Below, one piece after another: positions 10,112-19,134 of a stretch of 64,000 nt of DNA. A program made the translations under genes and the position numbers. The stretch comes from Planctomycetaceae bacterium (GTDB lineage: Bacteria; Planctomycetota; Planctomycetia; Planctomycetales; Planctomycetaceae): assembly GCA_014762625.1 (NCBI GenBank), contig JABURQ010000097.1:56451-120450 (forward strand), read 5' to 3'. Below the pieces are notes generated by a model. That model worked only from the letters and a program-made list of their open reading frames with translations. It was not told the origin of the DNA and searched no databases. Positions within the stretch are counted from its first letter, which is position 1. Each line of letters begins with the position of its first letter.

Positions 10112-10687
10112 ATGGCTCTGACTGAAATTGATCGCAACCTGATTCAACGTTGCGTTGAACGAGAACCCGGAGCGTGGCGAGATTTCGTCAAACGCTTTAT
10201 GGGGCTCTTTCTGCATGTAATCAATCATACGTTACACGCTCACAGCGTCCGCGCACAACAAGATGAAATTGAAGATCTGTGCGGTGAGATTTTCCTCGAA
10301 ATTCTCTCCGACGACTTTAAAGTGTTGCGTAATTTTCGAGGCAAGAGTTCGCTCGCCTCTTACCTGACGGTCATCTCCCGCCGCACCACGTTGAGAGCGT
10401 TGCTGCGGAAGAATCATTCTCAGGCCATGGGACACGTGGACGTCCATTCTCGCTCGCTGGAACAGGCTTCCGCCGAATCGATCGTCATCAAACAGGAAGA
10501 ATTAGATGAACTGGAGGTGATGATGAAAAAGTTGCCTCCCGAGCACGCCGCGGTTGTCAAAATGTTTTATCTCGACGGCCTGAGTTATCAGAAAATTCAT
10601 GAAAAAACAGGTATCAGCGAAAACACCATCGGATCGATCCTTTCTCGATCGAAAGAGAAGCTGAAACGAGATAACCTGCAGGTCTGA
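10112..10687 (+). CDS. ECF-like RNA polymerase sigma factor
   Basis: Sigma region 2-like segment (LCGEIFLEILSDDFKVLRNFRGKSSLASYL) and region 4 HTH (LDGLSYQKIHEKTGISENTIGSILSRSKEKL); ORF opens at 9848, likely start 10112. Confidence 0.85.
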   Translation: MALTEIDRNLIQRCVEREPGAWRDFVKRFMGLFLHVINHTLHAHSVRAQQDEIEDLCGEIFLEILSDDFKVLRNFRGKSSLASYLTVISRRTTLRALLRKNHSQAMGHVDVHSRSLEQASAESIVIKQEELDELEVMMKKLPPEHAAVVKMFYLDGLSYQKIHEKTGISENTIGSILSRSKEKLKRDNLQV

Positions 10688-10851
10688 TTCTCGCAGCTCC
10701 CCCTCTCTGCCTACGGTTTTCGAAGCCGTGAGACTCTCGCTCACCGTTGACCTCTTGTCGAGTGAGCGTTACGAATGGAGATGAGTCAATTCAGGAGTGC
10801 TACTCTTCGAGAGTCTCGATGATGTAGCGTCCTCACCAGGGAGAGAGCGTT

Positions 10852-13431
10852 ATGAAACGTCTACGAATCAATCAAATCACCCGAGCGATTTTGACAACGA
10901 GCCTAGTCTGGCTCACGATGTGCTGCACGCTCCAAGCCGGTGAATTCGTCTCTCGAAGCTACGAATCCCCCAAGGGGAGTTCCAAATACGCTGTTTACCT
11001 CCCGGATGGTTTTTCCAAACAAGACTCGTGGCCGGTGATGCTCTGGCTTCACGGGGCGGGTGAACGCGGTCGGGATGGTCAACTCCAGACACAAGTCGGC
11101 CTGGGACAAATTCTTCGACTTGATGAATACGACGTTCCTTACGTAGTCGTCTTCCCGCAATCTCAAGACAAGCATGCTCCCATTCTCTCTGGATGGGATG
11201 TTGAAACTGCTGATGGCGGGACCGCATTGAAAATTCTTGATGAAGCCATCGAAGAATTTCAGCTCAACCGACAGCAACAGGTTCTGATGGGCTGGTCGAT
11301 GGGAGGCTTTGGGGCAGTCGAACTCGCTCTGCATGCTCCGCAACGTTGGAAGTCGGTGGTTGTTCTGGCCGGCGGCGACCGACAATCAGACTACTCCAAG
11401 GCCAAAGATATTCCCTTCTGGCTCTTTCACGGCGAGCGGGACAAGATCGTCCCTCCGCAGCAAACCGAAAACCTTGCCGAAAAGTTGCGTGATGCCGGTG
11501 CCGAGGTGCGAGTGACATTGCTGGAGGAGACCGACCATAACCTTTGGCGCGATGTCTGTCGCTGGGAGGGACTGTATGAGTGGATGAAGGCTCCCGAGAC
11601 CGCAGTCCCTTATTCGGCACCGGAACCACTTCCTGAGGATTCCCCTTTGTTAGATGCATCGGCGGAATTTATTTCCGCGCTCGAAATCCCGAGCGTGGGG
11701 TATATCCGTCTTGGAAACACCATGCTGGAAGCCGTTTCGGCCTCGATTCCTGAAAAAATTCCCGATGATGTTCTGGAAGGAACTCTCGCCAACATATGGG
11801 ACCGCACTCAAGCCGCCGGCCGAGCGTTTAATGTTCGCTTCTCGCGGATCAGTTATGAAGGGGACGTTGCCCGCGTCTATGTCGGAGCCTACGGCAAAGA
11901 TCGATTGACGCTGCAATTGGCTCTTTCTAATGTCAACCTGGTGATCGGGCGGACCGACGTGAGCGGTTCGGGGAAATCGGCTGTCGCTGGCCCGATTCGT
12001 ATTGTGATCGGTCATCGAGAACCGGTCTGGCTCAGCGTCGCCGTCGAACCCACGGTCGAAAATCGACGTCTGCGTTTTAAATTGATCTCGACCCGATTTC
12101 AGATCCCGCGAAACAACTGGTACGTCACAACTCCTCGAATCCTGGGAACGCGGGGGCTCGGCATGACCCCCGAACGGGTTCGAGAGGGACTTGTGAGTGG
12201 GCTTTATTCATCGAGACGCCGGATCGAGGATCAGGTTCAAAGCTTGGTGCCGCAACTGATCAAACAGCTCGAATCGAATCTCGACGTGATCCGGTCTACC
12301 GAACAACTTAATTCCGCCTGGCCGTTGCCCGTCTACCAACCCCGCATTCGGATCTGGCCTCAAGAAGTGCTCACCGATCCCGAAGGCGTGACCATCCGGG
12401 TGGGGATGAGCGTGGCCGCGTACTTTCCCAGTCAATATCAGGGAGAGCCACGTACGTCCCGTATCGGTCAACTATCCTCCTCAGAATTCCCCACCATCAC
12501 CGATCTCCAAGTCGGAGTTTCTTCCGATGTTCTGACCCCGCTGACATCGCAGTTGATCGCCGAAGACGTGGCACATATTCATTTGGAAGATGTCCCCAAC
12601 ACTCCGTTCAAGAAACTTTATCAACAACAGGTCATGCGAGAGGTCTTCTCCGATCTGAAAAAACTCGGTCCAGGTTTCAAGGTTCGACATGAATTTCGTC
12701 TGACCCATCCACTGAGTATCGCTCCCCCGCCTCTGAAAGCTCCGCGTCCGGGAGATGATCGCCCCTCTCAAAACGTCGACGGCGTGGAATTGAATCTTTC
12801 CCTTCAGACCGCACGCCTCATCACAACCTTCCAAACCGCCGAAGATCAGCCGTGGCAACCGCTGGCGGAATTTGAATTCTCGGTGACACAAGGGGTCCAG
12901 GTCGATGTCGATGCTTCCAAAAACTCTTCCCGATCAGCGAACATTGGTTGGAGTGACGAGACCATGATCCAGGCACAACTCGTCTCTTCGCATGACCCCG
13001 GCGACGTGAATACAAATTTGTTCGTCGCAGAGTTTCGGAAAGGCTGGCGACGCTGGATCCAAAATCAGAAGAGCCGGAAGATCGATGTCCCCGATCTCGA
13101 TTTCGGCAAGAGCAAATTGAGACTGAGCGCCGCCGGCTGGGGATTCCGCCAAGGATTCGTGCGATTTTCTCCACCGGGTATCCGGATTTCCAATCAGTCG
13201 GACCGACCGTTGCGTTACCAGATTCAGACCGGCATCAGTGATTGGAGCGAGACTTATACACTTCCCCCGAATGAGGAGCACGTGTTCGATGGAGCGCAGA
13301 GTTTCCAATTTCGGGAAATCGATTCGGAAACGGGAACAGCACAACAAACCATGACGCTCCCCGCCGGATCTGTCAGTGCGTACAAATCCACTGACCAATC
13401 AATGGCTCCGAGTCTGAATCTGGTCGAATAA
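10852..13431 (+). CDS. Secreted alpha/beta hydrolase fused to a ~590-aa region of unknown function
   Basis: Signal peptide; GWSMGGFGA nucleophile elbow; FHGERDKIVPP and ETDHNLW acid/His regions; unassigned remainder. Confidence 0.75.
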   Translation: MKRLRINQITRAILTTSLVWLTMCCTLQAGEFVSRSYESPKGSSKYAVYLPDGFSKQDSWPVMLWLHGAGERGRDGQLQTQVGLGQILRLDEYDVPYVVVFPQSQDKHAPILSGWDVETADGGTALKILDEAIEEFQLNRQQQVLMGWSMGGFGAVELALHAPQRWKSVVVLAGGDRQSDYSKAKDIPFWLFHGERDKIVPPQQTENLAEKLRDAGAEVRVTLLEETDHNLWRDVCRWEGLYEWMKAPETAVPYSAPEPLPEDSPLLDASAEFISALEIPSVGYIRLGNTMLEAVSASIPEKIPDDVLEGTLANIWDRTQAAGRAFNVRFSRISYEGDVARVYVGAYGKDRLTLQLALSNVNLVIGRTDVSGSGKSAVAGPIRIVIGHREPVWLSVAVEPTVENRRLRFKLISTRFQIPRNNWYVTTPRILGTRGLGMTPERVREGLVSGLYSSRRRIEDQVQSLVPQLIKQLESNLDVIRSTEQLNSAWPLPVYQPRIRIWPQEVLTDPEGVTIRVGMSVAAYFPSQYQGEPRTSRIGQLSSSEFPTITDLQVGVSSDVLTPLTSQLIAEDVAHIHLEDVPNTPFKKLYQQQVMREVFSDLKKLGPGFKVRHEFRLTHPLSIAPPPLKAPRPGDDRPSQNVDGVELNLSLQTARLITTFQTAEDQPWQPLAEFEFSVTQGVQVDVDASKNSSRSANIGWSDETMIQAQLVSSHDPGDVNTNLFVAEFRKGWRRWIQNQKSRKIDVPDLDFGKSKLRLSAAGWGFRQGFVRFSPPGIRISNQSDRPLRYQIQTGISDWSETYTLPPNEEHVFDGAQSFQFREIDSETGTAQQTMTLPAGSVSAYKSTDQSMAPSLNLVE

Positions 13432-13516
13432 ACCGAACGAACTGCTTCTCGAATCCCTTTTCCGATCCCGGATTTCGGCGCTTGATTCCGCTGGTACGGG
13501 GTGTCAGAATGGTGCT

Positions 13517-13542
13517 CGCTGCTGAATCCGGCAGCGGTTTTT
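13517..13542 (+). terminator. Intrinsic terminator after the hydrolase gene
   Basis: CGCTGC-8 nt-GCAGCG followed by GTTTTT. Confidence 0.65.
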
Positions 13543-13724
13543 GGGCCAAGGATTATGCGAGTCTCCGGATGACGGTTTGTCTCCCGGGTGTTCGTTCCCA
13601 TCCCGACCCATCACATCCCGGTTTCCACGATCATTCATCACAATATCTGTAAGAGATCTTTCTCCGGGATCATCGATAACTTGCGATAGACAATAGTCAT
13701 TCAACGAAAGCTGACAGGACCACT

Positions 13725-15302
13725 ATGGAATTTCTTGAAGGCCGAACAGTCGGTATTGATCTGGGAACCACTTACTCTGCGATCGCCTATCTCAACGATG
13801 AAGGCGAACCCGAAATTCTCGCCAATTCAGACGACCGCACCATTACCCCATCGGTGGTGCTGCTGGCGGACGACGGGAAAGTGCTCGTCGGACCGTCTTT
13901 CGAACGCATCTCGATTGAAGATCCCGAACATATCGTCGAAGCTGTCAAACGCGAAATGGGAAACAAAGAGTTCTACGTCGTCTATCAAGGCAAAAAATTG
14001 ACCCCCGAATTCATCTCGGCGATGATTCTGAAAAAAATGAAGCAGGACGCCGAAAAGCGGATCGGCCCGATTGCCAACGCGGTCATCACCGTACCTTATT
14101 ACTTCAATGATGTTCGCCGCAAAGCCACTCAGGACGCCGGCAAAATTGCCGGCCTCAACGTCATTGACATCATCAACGAGCCGACCGCCGCGACGCTGGC
14201 ATATGCGTGGAAGAAAGGGGAATTCGGTCGGGTCGATAAGGACTTCGGCGAACGGACTCTCCTAGTCTATGACCTGGGAGGAGGAACATTCGACGTGACC
14301 GCCGTCAAATACACGAGCACGAACTTCAAAGTGCTCGCCACCGACGGAGACGTCATGCTGGGCGGTCTCGACTGGTCACAACGCTTGGTACAGCATCTTT
14401 GCGAACAGTTCAAAACCAAGTACGGCGAAGACCCCTCGAACGACCCGGAAGCGATTCTGCAATTCACCCAAGAGTGCGAATCCGCCAAGCGGGCGCTCTC
14501 CAAAAAATCGCAACTGCCGATCTCGGTCTACTACAAGGGCAAAACACTTACCGTATCGCTTACACGTTCAGAGTTCGAACGGATGACGTCCGACCTTCTG
14601 CAACGCACCAAGGACACCACCGAGCTGGTGATGGAACAGGCCGGCATCAAACCGGGAGAATTCGACGATGTGTTGCTGGTGGGTGGATCGACATACATGC
14701 CCGTGGTCGAACAAATGCTGCGAGATGTGACCGGTTCGGAACCGTCACGCGGCCTGAATCCGGAAGAGGCTGTCGCGCAGGGGGCCGCGTTGCACGCCGC
14801 GATTCTGCAAGCCCGGGAGCTGGGAGAAGAAAGCGGCATGGCGAAAACTCTGGTGCAAAGATTACTGCAAATTTCGACGTCGGACGTCAACTCGCATTCC
14901 CTTGGTGTCAAAGTGAGCGATCCACAAGAAAAGTCGCGCAAGATCAACCACATCATGATCCCGCGCAACACGCCCATTCCGTTTGACATCAAACAGAAGT
15001 TTGTCACCAACGTCGACAATCAAACCAACGTCCATGTCGTGATTCTGGAAGGAGAGGCCAAAGATCCGAACGCTTGTTCGGAAATCGGAGACTTCCGTGT
15101 TGTCGATCTTCCTCCGAACCTTCCCGCCGGATCGCCGGTCGAAATCACTTACAGTTACGACGCCAGCGGGCGTATCAGCGCGACCGCGAAAGAGTTGACG
15201 AGCGGTGCGGTTGCTTCGACCGAAATTGTCAGAAGTTCGGGACTGGACGACTCCGGTGTCGATTTGTTTGAAACGTTGGCAACAAGTTATAGCGTCGAAT
15301 AA
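13725..15302 (+). CDS. Hsp70-family protein (short, DnaK-like)
   Basis: GIDLGTTYSAIAY, NEPTAATLAYA, VYDLGGGTFDVT, LLVGGSTYMPVV; beta substrate-binding region present; ends at 525 aa. Confidence 0.92.
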   Translation: MEFLEGRTVGIDLGTTYSAIAYLNDEGEPEILANSDDRTITPSVVLLADDGKVLVGPSFERISIEDPEHIVEAVKREMGNKEFYVVYQGKKLTPEFISAMILKKMKQDAEKRIGPIANAVITVPYYFNDVRRKATQDAGKIAGLNVIDIINEPTAATLAYAWKKGEFGRVDKDFGERTLLVYDLGGGTFDVTAVKYTSTNFKVLATDGDVMLGGLDWSQRLVQHLCEQFKTKYGEDPSNDPEAILQFTQECESAKRALSKKSQLPISVYYKGKTLTVSLTRSEFERMTSDLLQRTKDTTELVMEQAGIKPGEFDDVLLVGGSTYMPVVEQMLRDVTGSEPSRGLNPEEAVAQGAALHAAILQARELGEESGMAKTLVQRLLQISTSDVNSHSLGVKVSDPQEKSRKINHIMIPRNTPIPFDIKQKFVTNVDNQTNVHVVILEGEAKDPNACSEIGDFRVVDLPPNLPAGSPVEITYSYDASGRISATAKELTSGAVASTEIVRSSGLDDSGVDLFETLATSYSVE

Positions 15303-15365
15303 TCCCCTCGCCCGATCGAAGATCGAGCTCAGAAACGCCTATTGCGATTTGGTTAAGGAGTCGCC

Positions 15366-16403
15366 GTGTCGATCAATGTGTATCAGGAATGGTTGGGAAT
15401 TCCCGAGGAACAATGCCCGCCCGATCATTACGCGCTCTTGCGTCTTGTCCAATTTGAAGATGACGAAGAGCGAATCCAGGCCAATTACCGTAAGTTGAAC
15501 GCTCATGTGCGGAAATATGCGACGGGGCAATACAGTAAGGAATCGCAGGATCTCATGAACGAGATCGCGCGGGCGATGCTCTGCCTGACCGATCCGGTTC
15601 GAAAAAAAGAATATGATAAGTCTCTGGGGCGCGAATTCGATGAGTCGTCCGACGGCGGTAAGAAGTCACTCGGCGAGGCCCTCGTCGATGATGGGATCAT
15701 CACGGTCGATCAACTGAAAGAGGCGGAATCGTTTGCGGAAGCTCGGGGGCTGGAATTGCGTGACGCGGTCGTGCAAATGAAGCTCACGGACATGGAAACC
15801 GCCACACAATATTATGCCAACGAACTCGGCGTCCCTTATCTCGATTTGAATGAAACGTTGCCTGACGACTCGGTTCTCGATCAGGTCCCGAGAAATCTCG
15901 TCAAACTCAATACCTTTATCCCGATGTTTGTTGACGACGACACGTTGCTGATTGTCTGTGCCGATGAGCCGACTCCCGATCTGGTCGATGAATTACGTCT
16001 CCGCTTCAGTATGCCGAGTAAATTTGCGTTGGCGACCCCTCGTAGCGTAAATCAGGCCATCGCCAAATACTACGCTCCCGGCATGCGGGAGGATGTAGCC
16101 GACACGATGGATGAGGATTCCCAGAAGTCGAAAGGTGTGACTCGAAAATCTGCCAAAGACAAAGGGGCCAAAAAGAAAAAAGCGAAATCGCAAGCCGCCC
16201 CGCTCACCGCCGAAGAACTTTCACAACGCAAATTAATGGGGATTATGTTCATTTGCTGGGCGTTAATTGGCTCATTTTTTCTGGGAAATTACGTCGTCTC
16301 TCCCTTGTTCGATAAAAATATCTTCGTGACGTATTTGCTCATGGCTTTGATCACCGGCCCGACCGCTGCCTGGGTCTTCCTGATGTATTTGAAAGGCAAA
16401 TAA
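15366..16403 (+). CDS. J-like domain plus GspE_N/MshEN-like domain plus C-terminal TM segments
   Basis: N-terminal ...NEIARAMLCLTDPVRKKEYDKSLG; middle LGEALVDDGIITVDQLKEA...YYANELGVPYLDL; two hydrophobic C-terminal helices. Confidence 0.7.
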   Translation: MSINVYQEWLGIPEEQCPPDHYALLRLVQFEDDEERIQANYRKLNAHVRKYATGQYSKESQDLMNEIARAMLCLTDPVRKKEYDKSLGREFDESSDGGKKSLGEALVDDGIITVDQLKEAESFAEARGLELRDAVVQMKLTDMETATQYYANELGVPYLDLNETLPDDSVLDQVPRNLVKLNTFIPMFVDDDTLLIVCADEPTPDLVDELRLRFSMPSKFALATPRSVNQAIAKYYAPGMREDVADTMDEDSQKSKGVTRKSAKDKGAKKKKAKSQAAPLTAEELSQRKLMGIMFICWALIGSFFLGNYVVSPLFDKNIFVTYLLMALITGPTAAWVFLMYLKGK

Positions 16404-16517
16404 CCGGATAAGTTGTCCATTCCGGCTGTTGTGTCAACTGCATGTCAGGATTTCTCCCCTTGATGCATCCTCCCCTGAGTTCCTACCATTCATGGGTTCG
16501 ATCATGGAGGAGAACCT

Positions 16518-17705
16518 ATGCTGACACGACGAAATTTTCTCGCAAGCGGGATTGCGGCGACGATCTCTCACCGCTGCCTGGCGCAACAACCAACCTCACC
16601 CTCGATTCAAACGAGTTTGCTGATACCGGAACAATTTCGGTCGGGACCGAATTACACGCTCGCCGCTCAAACCGGAGTGGCCGCTCATCATTACCAGTTC
16701 CGAATCATGACCCGGTGGGGAATGCTCCCCGCTTCCGGGATCAATCAGTTGCGAATTCGGCTGTACGAGATGCAATGCCTCGAATTGGCCATGGATGAAC
16801 GCTGGCAATTGCAATCGATCCAGGGAGCGTTCGACAGCCTGGAAAAGACTCCCGAGGGAGCATTGCTAATTCTTCGAGACCCCATCGGAACGCTCCTCCG
16901 TACCCCCCGAGGGTTGCAGAAACTGGTCGGTCAGAGGCTCAATGAAATTGACAAACGCGCCGGTGGATCGACCCGACGAGAACTCGCCGCTCGTCTCGGT
17001 TGCGATCCCGAAACAACCAATCCGTTACTCGCCAGAATGCTCGATGAGATCTCCACCCGTAACAAAGTTGGCAAGATCGCTGCTCGGATTGGTATGTCGG
17101 TCGCCGTCCCCGGTCTCGGACTTCTAGCCCTGAATACCGATATCGAAAAAACCGTCACCACCTACCTTCCCTCCGAGATCAATCGATCCCTCGATCAACA
17201 TCTCGCCCGGGCAGGTGTCCGGAGATCGATTCGGCAACAGTTTCTGACCAACATGGCATTCACGACCACAGAAAAGCTGGTCTTGATGGAGTATTTGAAA
17301 ATTCTGAGCGAGGTTTCCGGTCGTTACTCCTTGATCGAAAACGCGGCGGCCGCCACGAACGAAACTCAGGCACTGGCGGTTCTCGAAGAAACTGCGCGTC
17401 TGGTCACACTCCATCGGAAGGAGCCCTTGAATGAGATCCGGTTTATCGGGTTGACCTGCTGTCGTCGAAAATCCGGTCCACAAGTACTCGTCGCATCCGT
17501 TGACTATCTGTCCGCCACCCCCGATGTCCAAACGATGGCCCAGACAATTCGCAAGCAATTCCCAATGGGCGAGGTTGAATTGCAAATTTTAGGCACCTGT
17601 TCCACCGGTGCACGAGAAATCTTAGAGAAGTCCGAAATCACCGTAAAACATCAGCTTCGAGAGGAGTTTTCAGTTCCCGAATTGGATGACAAGCAAAGCA
17701 AATGA
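16518..17705 (+). CDS. Hypothetical exported protein
   Basis: Tat/Sec-like N-terminus MLTRRNFLASGIAATISHRCLAQQ; no family recognised. Confidence 0.65.
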   Translation: MLTRRNFLASGIAATISHRCLAQQPTSPSIQTSLLIPEQFRSGPNYTLAAQTGVAAHHYQFRIMTRWGMLPASGINQLRIRLYEMQCLELAMDERWQLQSIQGAFDSLEKTPEGALLILRDPIGTLLRTPRGLQKLVGQRLNEIDKRAGGSTRRELAARLGCDPETTNPLLARMLDEISTRNKVGKIAARIGMSVAVPGLGLLALNTDIEKTVTTYLPSEINRSLDQHLARAGVRRSIRQQFLTNMAFTTTEKLVLMEYLKILSEVSGRYSLIENAAAATNETQALAVLEETARLVTLHRKEPLNEIRFIGLTCCRRKSGPQVLVASVDYLSATPDVQTMAQTIRKQFPMGEVELQILGTCSTGAREILEKSEITVKHQLREEFSVPELDDKQSK

Positions 17706-17784
17706 GGCTGACTCCAGGTCTCCTTCGCGGTAAGATGCGACCATTGATTCGATCTCTTGAACCGCCTGACTGGGATATCCATCG

Positions 17785-18750
17785 ATGAGTTTGCCACTTT
17801 CACGCCGCGAAGTAATCGCTCGCTCCGCCACCGCTGCTGGGCTTGCTTTATCAAGTTCGCTCTCCGCAGGACTCTACGCCGCCGAAGCCGCCAATATCAC
17901 ACCGCCTCAAAAACGCCCTTTTGGCTACTGTTTCAACACCAGTTGCGTGCGGGAGCAAAAACCGGATCTCGTCTCGGAAATCGAGATGGCAGCGAAGGCA
18001 GGCTACGACGGGATAGAACCCTGGATTCGCGAACTCGACCAATACGTACAAGACGGCGGTTCGCTGCGCGACCTGCGGAAACGCCTGGCTGACCTGGGAC
18101 TGGGTGTGGAAAGTGCGATCGGATTTGCCAATTGGATCGTCGATGACGATGAGAAAAGAGCGGCAGCACTCGAACAGGCCAAACGCGAAATGAATATGCT
18201 GGCCGAGATTGGAGGAAAACGGATTGCGGCACCTCCCGCCGGTGCTCATCGAGGAGACAAGCTCGATTTGATGGACATCGCCCGACGCTACCATGCGTTG
18301 TTGGAGGTTGGTCGAGAAACCGGCATCCTCCCGCAACTGGAAATCTGGGGACCGGCTACCAACCTCTCCCGTATTGGAGAAGCTGTGTTCGTGGCGACTG
18401 AAAGCGGTCATCCGGATGCCTGCCTGCTGCTCGATGTGTACCACATCTTCCGGGGCGGATCTGACTTCAATGGCCTGCGTCTGATCAACGGTCGAGCCAT
18501 GCACGTCATGCATATCAATGATTATCCTGCCGAACCGGAACGTGAACAAATGAGCGACAAGGATCGCGTCTATCCCGGCGACGGCGTCGCCCCGCTGGAT
18601 AAAATCCTCCAAACACTTCAAGCCACCGGTTTTACAGGCATGTTGTCACTCGAACTCTTCAATCCGGAGTATTTCAAACGTCCGGTCGAAGAAGTCATGC
18701 AAACCGGCATTGCCAAGATCGATCGAGCCGTCATGTCCGCAGTCGGGTAA
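17785..18750 (+). CDS. Sugar phosphate isomerase/epimerase (TIM barrel), Tat-exported
   Basis: Twin-arginine-like leader SRREVIARSATAAGLAL; xylose-isomerase-like segments LLLDVYHIFRGGSD, MHINDYPAEP. Confidence 0.85.
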   Translation: MSLPLSRREVIARSATAAGLALSSSLSAGLYAAEAANITPPQKRPFGYCFNTSCVREQKPDLVSEIEMAAKAGYDGIEPWIRELDQYVQDGGSLRDLRKRLADLGLGVESAIGFANWIVDDDEKRAAALEQAKREMNMLAEIGGKRIAAPPAGAHRGDKLDLMDIARRYHALLEVGRETGILPQLEIWGPATNLSRIGEAVFVATESGHPDACLLLDVYHIFRGGSDFNGLRLINGRAMHVMHINDYPAEPEREQMSDKDRVYPGDGVAPLDKILQTLQATGFTGMLSLELFNPEYFKRPVEEVMQTGIAKIDRAVMSAVG

Positions 18751-18757
18751 GAACACC

Positions 18758-19066
18758 TCAGATCGATTCAAGTCGTACGTGATCGACTTTATTTTGAATG
18801 ACCCATTCCAGAAAGAGTTCCAGCTCTTCGGACAATTCCAGTTCCGCCGTGCTGGAACTGTCGAGCGGCGAAACCAGCTTGATCACGCCCTCGTCGTAAA
18901 TTTCCTCAGTTTCTTTCAGATCGATCCAATATTCGTTAGGGGCGAGTTCGACCGGAATGTCATCACCATTGCGCGTGCCGAAATAGGCGATCTCGTGTCG
19001 AAAACGGTCGGACATTTTCGTGGGTGGGGTTGCATCGTTGGAGACACAAATCACTTTTACGCTCAT
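18758..19066 (-). CDS. Small acidic hypothetical protein
   Basis: Compact ORF in a gap between genes; ORF opens at 19081, likely start 19066. Confidence 0.6.
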   Translation of the reverse strand: MSVKVICVSNDATPPTKMSDRFRHEIAYFGTRNGDDIPVELAPNEYWIDLKETEEIYDEGVIKLVSPLDSSSTAELELSEELELFLEWVIQNKVDHVRLESI

Positions 19067-19134
19067 GATAAAATCGATCACAAAGGCTGGAGACGTTGGA
19101 CTATCGACGGCCGAATTGAAAAGAGCGTACCATG

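Noticed and set aside
10738-10768. CGCTCAC...GTGAGCG 7-bp inverted repeat between the sigma factor and hydrolase genes
   Set aside because: Short arms with a 17-nt spacer and no T-run; weak on its own.
17851-18621. 256-aa minus-strand ORF opposite the Tat-signal TIM-barrel gene
   Set aside because: Antisense shadow; the plus frame has an intact leader and family motifs.
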